From Flavobacteriaceae bacterium (GTDB lineage Bacteria; Bacteroidota; Bacteroidia; Flavobacteriales; Flavobacteriaceae), in assembly GCA_002729755.1 (NCBI GenBank), contig PBYT01000024.1:27877-34140 (forward strand): 6,264 nt of DNA, read 5' to 3'. Positions 1-6,264 of this stretch are shown here, piece by piece. The translations under genes were made by a program, and so were the position numbers. The first letter of the stretch is position 1. Every line of letters starts with the position of its first letter. Below the pieces are notes generated by a model that saw only the letters and a program-made list of their open reading frames with translations, was not told where the DNA came from and did no database searches.

Positions 1-1285
1 TCAAATTGAAAATTCTTTATCAAATATTGCTATAGTTGGAGATAATATGAAAAGTAAAAAAGGTGTTAGCGGAAAATTATTTAGCACTTTAGGGAATAAT
101 AATATAAATATAAGAGCAATTGCTCAAGGTGCATCAGAAAGAAATATATCAATAATAATAGATGAGAAAGACAACATAAAGGCTTTAAATTCATTACATG
201 AAGCATTCTTTGAAAATAATTGTAAAAATGTACATCTTTTTATAACAGGCGTAGGGAATGTTGGATCGAATTTAATTAAACAAATCTTTGATCAAAAAAA
301 ATCACTAGAAGAAAATTTAAGACTCAAATTAAAAGTTATGGGGTTGTCTAATTCAAAGAAAATGATCCTTAGTGATACTGAAATAGATCTTAATGATTGG
401 AGGTCAAAATTAGATTCAAGTGATCTTAGCTCTAATAATGATCAGTTTTTAAATTTTTCAATAAATCAAAATCTAAGGAATAGTCTTTTTATTGATAATA
501 CAGCAAATGCAGATGTAACTATTAATTATAATAATTATTTAAAAAATGGAATAGGTATTGTCACTTGTAATAAAATTGCATGTTCTGATAATTTAGAAAA
601 ATATCTTGAACTAAAATCATTATCAAGAAATCATAATTCTCCATTTCTTTATGAAACTAATGTTGGTGCAGCATTGCCAATAATTAATACATTAAATAAT
701 CTTATAAATTCTGGAGACAGGATTAGAAAAATTGAAGCGATACTCTCTGGTACTTTAAATTTTATTTTTAATAATTTCAATAAAGAAAATTCATTTTATG
801 AAGTTGTTAAAAAGGCTGTTGATCTTGGTTATACTGAGCCTGATCCAAAAATTGATTTATGTGGAATTGATGTTTCAAGAAAAATATTAATTCTTGCTAG
901 GGAAAGTGGTAAAAAAATGAAATTTAGTGATGTGCAAAATGAAATGTTCCTCCCCAAAGAATCGATTGAATCAAACTCCAAGGAAGAATTCCTAAAATCA
1001 TTAAAAGATAATAATGATCACTTTGATCAAATATTAAATAAAGCAATAGAAAAGAGATCAAGACTAAAGTATGTTGCCTGTCTTGAAAATGGTAAGGCTA
1101 GTGTTGGTATAAAGACAGTTAAAGAAGACCACCCCTTTTATAATATAGAGGGCAGGGATAATATCACAGTATTTCATACTGACAGATATAAAGATTCTCC
1201 CCTAGTAGTTAAAGGTCCAGGAGCTGGAGGTGAATTCACGGCATCAGGAGTTTTTGCTGATATAATTAAAGCTAGTGAGAAATAA
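1..1285 (+). CDS. thrA: Bifunctional aspartokinase / homoserine dehydrogenase I (5'-truncated; C-terminal part)
   Basis: The reading frame is open from base 2, with 15 codons before the first ATG at 47, so that ATG is internal and the gene begins upstream of the window. What remains is the end of the aspartokinase regulatory ACT region (IAIVGDNM, then NINIRAIAQGASERNISI) fused to a complete homoserine dehydrogenase domain. Counting from the ATG at 47, the Rossmann motif GVGNVG is at 68-73, the NK pair at 175-176 (K176, nt 572-574) matches the conserved active-site lysine region, and 257-279 matches the homoserine dehydrogenase signature (A-x3-G-Y-T-EP-D-P-x2-D-L-x-G-x-D-x3-K). The end GVFADIIKA also resembles the E. 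coli ThrA C-terminus. The dehydrogenase reduces aspartate semialdehyde to homoserine with NAD(P)H in the cytoplasm. The ACT region in this family mediates threonine feedback inhibition, and its IAQGxSE segment is intact here. The stop codon overlaps the thrB start by one base. A stand-alone homoserine dehydrogenase is unlikely because ACT sequence continues in frame to the window edge. Confidence 0.96.
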   Translation, partial: QIENSLSNIAIVGDNMKSKKGVSGKLFSTLGNNNINIRAIAQGASERNISIIIDEKDNIKALNSLHEAFFENNCKNVHLFITGVGNVGSNLIKQIFDQKKSLEENLRLKLKVMGLSNSKKMILSDTEIDLNDWRSKLDSSDLSSNNDQFLNFSINQNLRNSLFIDNTANADVTINYNNYLKNGIGIVTCNKIACSDNLEKYLELKSLSRNHNSPFLYETNVGAALPIINTLNNLINSGDRIRKIEAILSGTLNFIFNNFNKENSFYEVVKKAVDLGYTEPDPKIDLCGIDVSRKILILARESGKKMKFSDVQNEMFLPKESIESNSKEEFLKSLKDNNDHFDQILNKAIEKRSRLKYVACLENGKASVGIKTVKEDHPFYNIEGRDNITVFHTDRYKDSPLVVKGPGAGGEFTASGVFADIIKASEK

Positions 1286-2208
1286 TGGATAGTATAAAAG
1301 TATTTTCTCCAGGAAGTGTAACAAATTTGTCGTGTGGATATGATATTCTTGGATTTTGTCTTGATAAAGTTGGTGATACAATAACAGTTACAAAAACATC
1401 AGAAAAGGGTATAAAAATTTCGTCAATTGATAAATACAATCTCCCAACCAATATCAATCAAAATGTAGCTGGAATTGCTGCTCAAGCAATGATTAAGGAT
1501 ATTAAACTAGATTATGGATTTGATATAAAAATTAAAAAAGGCATTAAACCTGGAAGTGGTATTGGGAGTAGTGCAGCAAGTTCAGCTGGAGTTGTTTTTG
1601 CAATTAATAAACTTATTGATTATCCTTTTAGTGATTTAGAATTAATAAGATTTGCAATGGAAGGGGAAAAATTTGTTAGTGGTTCATATCATGCAGACAA
1701 TGTCTCACCTATTTTATTAGGTGGTTTTACCTTGGTTAGATCAGTAAAAGATTTAGATATAATAAAACTTCCAAATCCAAAAGGATTGATTGCCACGATA
1801 ATTAGACCAGAAATTGAAATAAAAACTTCAGATTCAAGAAAGGTGGTTAAATCAAAAGTAACAATTGATAAAATGGTTCAACAATCTGCAAATTTAGCTG
1901 CATTTATTTCTAGTTTATATACTGAAGATTATGACTTAATGTCAAATTCAATAGTTGATGAGATAATTGAACCTGATAGAGCTATCTTAATTCCTGAATT
2001 TTATAATATTAAAGATATAAGTATAAAATCTGGAGCAATCGCATGTGGTATTTCTGGTTCAGGACCAGCAATCTTCGCTCTATCAAAAAACAATAAAATA
2101 GCTAATGATATTCTGAATAAAATGTCATCTCACTTTAATAGTGTTAATATTAGTTATAATGGTTTTGTCTCAATAATAAATTCAGAGGGCGTTAAAGTTA
2201 TTGATTAA
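1285..2208 (+). CDS. thrB: Homoserine kinase (GHMP family)
   Basis: This 307-residue cytoplasmic enzyme phosphorylates homoserine with ATP to O-phosphohomoserine, the substrate of the next gene product. It shows the three GHMP-kinase motifs: an N-terminal substrate-side segment (FSPGSVTNLSCGYDILGF, 7-24), the phosphate-binding glycine/serine loop PGSGIGSSAASSAG at 89-102, and the C-terminal GISGSGPAIFAL at 255-266. An HADN motif typical of homoserine kinases lies at 136-139, just after the acidic MEGEKF segment (125-130), which probably contributes to Mg-ATP binding. Length is normal for the family (about 300-320). The ATG shares its A with the thrA stop (TAATG at 1283-1287), and the protein starts directly with the expected N-terminal strand, so this start is well supported. 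There is no strong Shine-Dalgarno sequence before it, so translation is probably coupled to thrA termination. Position between thrA and thrC gives independent support. Confidence 0.97.
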   Translation: MDSIKVFSPGSVTNLSCGYDILGFCLDKVGDTITVTKTSEKGIKISSIDKYNLPTNINQNVAGIAAQAMIKDIKLDYGFDIKIKKGIKPGSGIGSSAASSAGVVFAINKLIDYPFSDLELIRFAMEGEKFVSGSYHADNVSPILLGGFTLVRSVKDLDIIKLPNPKGLIATIIRPEIEIKTSDSRKVVKSKVTIDKMVQQSANLAAFISSLYTEDYDLMSNSIVDEIIEPDRAILIPEFYNIKDISIKSGAIACGISGSGPAIFALSKNNKIANDILNKMSSHFNSVNISYNGFVSIINSEGVKVID

Positions 2209-3512
2209 TGAAATATATTAGCTTAAATCATAATTCACAGCCTGTAAACTTTCAAACAGCTTTAATTAACGGTTTAGCTCCTGATAAAGGCCTGTATTTC
2301 CCAGAGAAAATTATTACTCTTCCAAAAAAGATTATTGATAATATAAAAACGATAGATGATACTGAATTATGTTATGAAGTTATTAAAGACTATATAGGTA
2401 ATGATTTTACCGAAGATGAATTAATTAAAATTATTCAAAAGACAATAGATTTTAAAATACCTCTAAAGAAAGTTGAAAATTCAATATTTTCCTTAGAGTT
2501 ATTTCATGGTCCAACTCTTGCTTTTAAGGATATTGGCGCAAAGTTTTTAGCGTTATGTATGGATAAAATTAAGAATGATTTTGATTCAAAAGAAATTACA
2601 GTTTTAGTCGCAACATCTGGAGATACTGGTGGAGCTGTTGCAAAAGGATTTGAAGGTTTAAATGGAATTAATGTTTGTATTCTTTATCCTAAAGGAAGAA
2701 TTAGTCAAGTTCAAGAAAAACAAATTACAACAAATGCTAAAAATGTTATTGCTTTTGAAGTTAATGGTAATTTTGATGATTGCCAGAAAATGGTTAAAGA
2801 TGCCTTCAGTGATATTGAAATAAAAAATAAAATTATATTGACATCCGCAAATTCAATAAATATTGCTAGATGGTTACCTCAAATGTTTTATTATTTTTTA
2901 GCTTTAAAAAAAATAGAAAATAATAATCAAAATATTTTTTCAGTTCCAAGTGGAAACTTTGGTAATATTTGTGCAGGAATTTTAAGTAAAGAAATGGGTT
3001 TAAATATTCAACTATTTATAGCCTCAACTAATATTAATAAAACAGTTCCTAGATATTTAGAATCTGGTATATATAATCCTAAAAAAACGAAACCTACAAT
3101 TTCAAATGCAATGGATGTGTCAAATCCAAGTAATTTTATTAGAATTCAAAAGATATTCAATAATGATCTTCAAAAAATCAATAAAGTCATAAAAGGTTAT
3201 AGCTATAATGATTCTGAAACAAGAGAAGCTATTAAAGATGTTTATAACTCTTATAACTATATAATGGATCCACATAGTGCAATTGGATATCTTGGTTTAA
3301 AAAGTTATTTAAAAAATCCTAGATCTGATGTAAATGGCATTTTTTTATCAACTGCTCATCCAATAAAATTTAAAGAAGAAGTAGAAAATAGTATTGGGGA
3401 ACAAATTAGTCTTCCTTCAAGACTAAAAAAGATTATGACAAAGAAGAAAAATACTATTGAAATTGAAAGCTACGATCAATTAAAGGATCATTTATTATGG
3501 AAGGTCAATTAA
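2208..3512 (+). CDS. thrC: Threonine synthase (PLP-dependent)
   Basis: This 434-residue enzyme converts O-phosphohomoserine to threonine and phosphate, the last step of the pathway. The N-terminal segment GLAPDKGLYFPE (22-33) is typical of threonine synthases. The PLP-binding lysine is K107 in HGPTLAFKDIGAKFL (100-114). The SGDTGGA loop follows (137-143), and VPSGNFGN (246-253) matches the conserved phosphate-binding glycine loop of fold-type II PLP enzymes. The N-terminal domain and the 434-residue length fit the E. coli/yeast-like class rather than the shorter archaeal/plant-like forms. A conserved C-terminal element, DPHSAIGY (354-361), is present. The start ATG shares one base with the thrB stop (TAATG at 2206-2210), suggesting translational coupling; the nearest purine-rich stretch (GAGGG at 2185-2189) is too far upstream to be a normal ribosome site. 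The last 8 bp overlap the end of the convergent aminopeptidase gene. Confidence 0.97.
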   Translation: MKYISLNHNSQPVNFQTALINGLAPDKGLYFPEKIITLPKKIIDNIKTIDDTELCYEVIKDYIGNDFTEDELIKIIQKTIDFKIPLKKVENSIFSLELFHGPTLAFKDIGAKFLALCMDKIKNDFDSKEITVLVATSGDTGGAVAKGFEGLNGINVCILYPKGRISQVQEKQITTNAKNVIAFEVNGNFDDCQKMVKDAFSDIEIKNKIILTSANSINIARWLPQMFYYFLALKKIENNNQNIFSVPSGNFGNICAGILSKEMGLNIQLFIASTNINKTVPRYLESGIYNPKKTKPTISNAMDVSNPSNFIRIQKIFNNDLQKINKVIKGYSYNDSETREAIKDVYNSYNYIMDPHSAIGYLGLKSYLKNPRSDVNGIFLSTAHPIKFKEEVENSIGEQISLPSRLKKIMTKKKNTIEIESYDQLKDHLLWKVN

Positions 3513-4950
3513 TTATAGGAAGCTTAAATTCTCCCAAAGGGCTTTTCTGTTTCATTAACTCCTCAATAACTTCAATTTTTCTGGGAGCATCTGAAGATAA
3601 ATTTATTGGACCATTTATTGTAATTAATATATCATCTTCTATTCTTACTCCAATATTCCACCATTTAGGGTCACAATCACTACCAGTAGGTATATAAATT
3701 CCTGGTTCAACAGTTATAACCATGTTCTCAGAAAGTATTCTATCTCCAGGATCATGAACATCAAGTCCAATATGGTGAGAAACCCCATGGGGAAAATATT
3801 TTGAAGTATCTCTACTATTATTAATTATTCCTAAAGAAATTAAGCCTTCTGAAATTATTTTATATGAAGCCTTATTAATATCTGTAAATGAATTTCCAAT
3901 TTTTGACATTCTTATTCCTTCTTCTTGAGCCTGATATACAAGATTATAAATTTCTTTTTGTTCATTAGAAAATTTACCATTAACTGGAATAGTCCTAGTA
4001 ACATCAGCTGTATATCCTCTATATTCAGCTCCAACATCCATCAATATCAATTGATCTTTTATATTATTGTTGTCATTTGTGACATAGTGTAATACACATG
4101 AGTTTCCTCCCGACCCTACTATTGAGTTATATCCTTGATGAGCAGCTCCATATTTTCTGTATATATATTCATGAATACCCTGAACCTCTCTCTCGGTCAT
4201 TTCGTTATGGATAGCTTTCATTACTTCAACTTGAGCAAAAGCAGAAATCTTTACAGCTTTTTTTAACAATTCAATTTCTTCTTTATCTTTTGTTTGTCGT
4301 AGACTTTTCATTAAATCATTTAAAGTTTTAGTATTAATTGATAGCTTTTTATTATCAATAAGCTCATTATCGTTTTTATTATTTGAGCTATCACTTAACA
4401 ACTTCTCAAATTTTATTTGTAAATCGAATAAATCATAAACATCATTTGTATTATCTCTTACATCATCTCGTAATTCATTATGAAGGACATAATCAAAATT
4501 GCTAAAATCCAATTCAGTTTCAATAAATTCTGATCTAAGCTGAACTCTATCAAATCCCATCTTTCTAGCCCCTTCAATACCTAATCTTATTCCATCCCAC
4601 ATTTCCCTATATTCATTTCTCTCTCTAATGAAGAGTTGTTCATAATATTTGCCTTTTTCATCTGCCTGTTGATTTGAATAAATGATTAATACACCATGTG
4701 GTTCTCTCCAACCTGTTAAATAATAGAAGTTGGTATTTTGGTGATACATAAAGTTTGTGTCATTAGATCTTTTCATTACAGGGGACGTAAAGAAAATAGC
4801 TATGCTATTATCTGGCATCTTTTCTCTAAATTCAGACCTCTTTTTTTTATGAAAATCCGGCCCTAAATCATCATTATACTGTTGAGAATTCAACAGAAAA
4901 TTATTATTAATAATCAAAAGAATTAAAAATATTTTAATTTTAGAAATCAT
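3505..4950 (-). CDS. pepP: Exported Xaa-Pro aminopeptidase (aminopeptidase P, M24B family)
   Basis: This 481-residue protein should remove N-terminal residues preceding proline from peptides. Residues 1-24 look like a Sec signal peptide: charged start (MISKIK), hydrophobic core at 7-20, and a possible cleavage site near NSQQ. There is no lipobox cysteine. From about residue 32 it aligns by eye with E. coli PepP, including NTNFYYLTGWREP (72-84) in the N-terminal domain. The C-terminal pita-bread domain keeps all five dimetal ligands: D305 and D316 (spaced 11, as in E. coli D260/D271), H392 in HGVSHHIGLDVHD, E415 in VEPGIY and E438 in RIEDD. The auxiliary histidines H288 (VLHY) and H399 are also kept. 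A low-complexity Asn/Asp/Lys linker at about 187-203 separates the domains. Length exceeds the 441 of E. coli mainly through the signal peptide and linker. It likely acts in the periplasm or outside the cell, for peptide scavenging or turnover (inference). It is convergent with thrC and divergent from gcvT. Confidence 0.93.
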   Translation of the reverse strand: MISKIKIFLILLIINNNFLLNSQQYNDDLGPDFHKKKRSEFREKMPDNSIAIFFTSPVMKRSNDTNFMYHQNTNFYYLTGWREPHGVLIIYSNQQADEKGKYYEQLFIRERNEYREMWDGIRLGIEGARKMGFDRVQLRSEFIETELDFSNFDYVLHNELRDDVRDNTNDVYDLFDLQIKFEKLLSDSSNNKNDNELIDNKKLSINTKTLNDLMKSLRQTKDKEEIELLKKAVKISAFAQVEVMKAIHNEMTEREVQGIHEYIYRKYGAAHQGYNSIVGSGGNSCVLHYVTNDNNNIKDQLILMDVGAEYRGYTADVTRTIPVNGKFSNEQKEIYNLVYQAQEEGIRMSKIGNSFTDINKASYKIISEGLISLGIINNSRDTSKYFPHGVSHHIGLDVHDPGDRILSENMVITVEPGIYIPTGSDCDPKWWNIGVRIEDDILITINGPINLSSDAPRKIEVIEELMKQKSPLGEFKLPIIN

Positions 4951-4988
4951 TTGTCTATTTAATCATAAAAGTAAATCAATTTTATCTA
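4951..4988. promoter_or_regulatory. 38-bp divergent intergenic region, presumed promoters for pepP and gcvT
   Basis: This gap separates two divergent start codons, so promoters for both genes must lie in it or extend into the opposite coding regions. On the - strand a TATGAT hexamer (4967 down to 4962) resembles a -10 box, and would give a leader of only a few bases before the pepP ATG at 4950. A TACTTTTA stretch just upstream (4974 down to 4967) resembles the Bacteroidota -7 element TAnnTTTG except for its last base. No matching -35/-33 element at normal spacing is convincing, and no clear + strand promoter can be named. Neither gene has a Shine-Dalgarno sequence here. The regulatory role follows from geometry; the individual boxes are weak in such AT-rich DNA. 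Confidence 0.35.
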
Positions 4989-6074
4989 ATGAAAAAAACA
5001 TTTCTTTTTAACAAACATTCTCAATTAGGAGCTAAAATTTCTAATTTCGCAGGATTTCAAATGCCTATTAGCTATTCATCTGTTAACAATGAGCATTTGC
5101 ATGTTAGAAATAGTGCAGGAATATTTGATGTATCTCATATGGGGGAGATTTTAATTTCTGGAAAAAATTCTACTAAACTTTTACAAAGAATTTGCAGTAA
5201 TGATATTTCAAAGTTAGATCCAGGAATGGCTCAATATAACTGTATTACAAATTTTGAAGGTGGAATTATTGATGATTTAATTGTTTATCAAATTGAACTA
5301 GATAAATATCTCTTAGTTGTAAATGCCTCAAATATTCAAAAAGATTATACCTGGATATTAGATCAAAACAAAGCATTTAATGCAACTATAATTGATGAAT
5401 CTAATAATTACTCACTTCTTGCAATTCAGGGACCTAAGGCAATTGATTATTGTCAAAAATTTACAGATGTAGATTTAAAAGAGATTAAGAACTATTCGCA
5501 TGTTACATCAAAATTTAATAACTGTAATGATATTCTTTTATCTAAGACTGGATATACTGGTTCTGGTGGATTAGAAATATATATCCCTAATAAAGATGTA
5601 GTAAATATTTGGGATTCTCTTTTCAAATTCAATAAAAATGAAACTTTAATGCCAATAGGTCTAGCAGCTAGAGATACACTAAGAATTGAAATGGGTTATT
5701 GCCTGTATGGTAATGATATTAATGATGACACCTCCCCTATTGAAGCTGGATTAAGCTGGATTACGAAACCTGAAACTGAATGCATTGGTTTTGAAATTTT
5801 TAAAAATCAAATTTATAATGGTGTTAAAAAGAAATTAGTTGGATTCAAACTTAAAAATAGAGGTATTCCAAGAGCTGGATATAAAATTTATGATTCTAGT
5901 CATAAAGAAATTGGAGTTACCACGTCAGGAACGTTTTCTCCTATTTTAAAAAAAGGAATTGGTTTAGGATATATTAATATTAAATTATTAAATGCTAATA
6001 ATTATATCTATATTAGAATTAGGAATGAATTTGTTGAATCAGAAATCGTAAAACCACCATTCATAGAAATATAA
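4989..6074 (+). CDS. gcvT: Glycine cleavage system T protein (aminomethyltransferase)
   Basis: This 361-residue protein is the tetrahydrofolate-dependent T protein of the glycine cleavage complex. It takes the aminomethyl group from lipoylated H protein, releases ammonia and forms 5,10-methylene-tetrahydrofolate. The N-terminus (LGAKISNFAGFQMPISY, 13-29) matches the family and supports the ATG at 4989, although no ribosome site precedes it. Other hallmarks are FDVSHMGE (46-53), GGIIDDLIVY (91-100) with the conserved catalytic/folate-site aspartate at D95 or D96, KTGYTGSGGLEIY (186-198), and GLAARDTLRIEMGYCLYGNDI (224-244), followed by the C-terminal barrel domain with GFKLKNRGIPRAGY and TSGTFSP. 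Length is typical (about 360-370). Related folate enzymes (YgfZ, sarcosine or dimethylglycine dehydrogenase domains) fit less well because all GcvT motifs are intact and it is a single stand-alone unit. No gcvH or gcvP is next to it, so the other subunits must lie elsewhere, as is common outside gcvTHP operons. Confidence 0.97.
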   Translation: MKKTFLFNKHSQLGAKISNFAGFQMPISYSSVNNEHLHVRNSAGIFDVSHMGEILISGKNSTKLLQRICSNDISKLDPGMAQYNCITNFEGGIIDDLIVYQIELDKYLLVVNASNIQKDYTWILDQNKAFNATIIDESNNYSLLAIQGPKAIDYCQKFTDVDLKEIKNYSHVTSKFNNCNDILLSKTGYTGSGGLEIYIPNKDVVNIWDSLFKFNKNETLMPIGLAARDTLRIEMGYCLYGNDINDDTSPIEAGLSWITKPETECIGFEIFKNQIYNGVKKKLVGFKLKNRGIPRAGYKIYDSSHKEIGVTTSGTFSPILKKGIGLGYINIKLLNANNYIYIRIRNEFVESEIVKPPFIEI

Positions 6075-6106
6075 ATATGGTAAGAGCATTTTAATTCAGG
6101 AAAGCT

Positions 6107-6112
6107 AGGAAA
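6107..6112 (+). promoter_or_regulatory. Possible ribosome binding site (AGGAAA) for the membrane protein at 6121
   Basis: AGGAAA ends 8 bp before the ATG at 6121, a plausible Shine-Dalgarno position and the only such site at a start in this window. A second AGGAAA at 6098-6103 is too far away. An in-frame TAG at 6106-6108 means no upstream start is available, which supports 6121. Purine runs like this arise often in AT-rich DNA, so the match could be chance. Confidence 0.35.
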
Positions 6113-6120
6113 TTAAAAAG

Positions 6121-6264
6121 ATGGTTAAAAAGACAAATTTAATAGTTGCGACATTATATTCAATTATACTTGCTATTGTTGAAGCAATATTGAATTGGGG
6201 TGATTGGCAATATGCTCCTTTATGGATTGTTGACTATTTGATTGTTATAATTTTATTATCAGCA
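6121..6264 (+). CDS. Putative small membrane protein, unknown function (3'-truncated)
   Basis: An ORF opens with ATG at 6121 and stays open for 48 codons to the window edge, so its C-terminus and true length are unknown. The visible protein starts MVKKTN and has a hydrophobic segment at about 7-23 (LIVATLYSIILAIVEA), then a short aromatic-rich turn (NWGDWQYAPLW, 25-35), then a second hydrophobic stretch from about 36 (IVDYLIVIILLSA) that runs off the edge. The positive N-terminus and two hydrophobic spans point to an inner-membrane protein. The three tryptophans in the 11-residue loop are a distinctive mark that could define a family. An in-frame stop lies immediately upstream and a plausible ribosome site precedes the ATG, 46 bp after gcvT on the same strand, so co-transcription is possible. 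I do not recognise the family and assign no function. Confidence 0.7.
   Translation, partial: MVKKTNLIVATLYSIILAIVEAILNWGDWQYAPLWIVDYLIVIILLSA

Noticed and set aside
47..1285. A stand-alone gene starting at the ATG at 47
   Set aside because: The frame is open upstream to the window edge and encodes conserved ACT-domain sequence (IAIVGDN) directly before this methionine, so it is an internal codon of thrA.
1272..1457. 61-codon ORF on the - strand
   Set aside because: It lies antisense to the conserved start of thrB, has no recognisable domain and fits a chance open frame.
3533..3550. CCCAAAGGG followed by a T-rich run, as a terminator for thrC
   Set aside because: The stem is only three base pairs and does not extend, and the bases encode conserved-frame pepP residues; too weak to call.
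3497..3697. 66-codon + strand ORF at the thrC/pepP junction
   Set aside because: It is antisense to the conserved C-terminal part of pepP (including the RIEDD metal-ligand region) and overlaps the thrC end; no independent support.
6077..6094. Five-codon ORF between gcvT and the membrane protein
   Set aside because: Too short to mean anything, with no ribosome site or sign of a leader peptide.

Overview
The window is a gene-dense, strongly AT-rich stretch (roughly 30% GC by eye) of an ordinary bacterial chromosome. It holds one 5'-truncated gene, four complete genes and one 3'-truncated gene. Gaps are very short or negative: 1-bp overlaps within thrABC, an 8-bp tail-to-tail overlap, and gaps of 38 and 46 bp. 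The standard genetic code fits every gene. Most starts lack a clear Shine-Dalgarno sequence. Compact layout, AT-richness, a fused aspartokinase-homoserine dehydrogenase followed by thrB and thrC, and an exported aminopeptidase P together suggest a streamlined, probably aquatic bacterium, with Bacteroidota (Flavobacteriia-like) or a related lineage such as Marinimicrobia most plausible. That assignment is inference from gene order and composition; there is no rRNA or other marker gene here.

Layout: positions 1-3512 on the + strand carry the threonine operon. It begins inside thrA (end of the aspartokinase ACT region plus a whole homoserine dehydrogenase domain), followed by thrB (homoserine kinase) and thrC (threonine synthase). 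Both junctions are TAATG stop/start overlaps. Together these enzymes take aspartate semialdehyde to threonine; the aspartokinase catalytic domain, which feeds the same pathway, lies upstream of the window. Positions 3505-4950 on the - strand encode a metal-dependent Xaa-Pro aminopeptidase (M24B) with an N-terminal signal peptide, convergent with thrC. After a 38-bp divergent gap, 4989-6074 on the + strand encodes the glycine cleavage system T protein (GcvT). From 6121 to the window end is the start of an unrecognised small membrane protein.

The biology is mostly housekeeping amino-acid metabolism: threonine synthesis, one-carbon/glycine metabolism and peptide turnover. I see no mobile element, CRISPR array, tRNA, rRNA, riboswitch or defence system, and no convincing sign of an undescribed system. 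The least explained item is the truncated membrane protein at the right edge.
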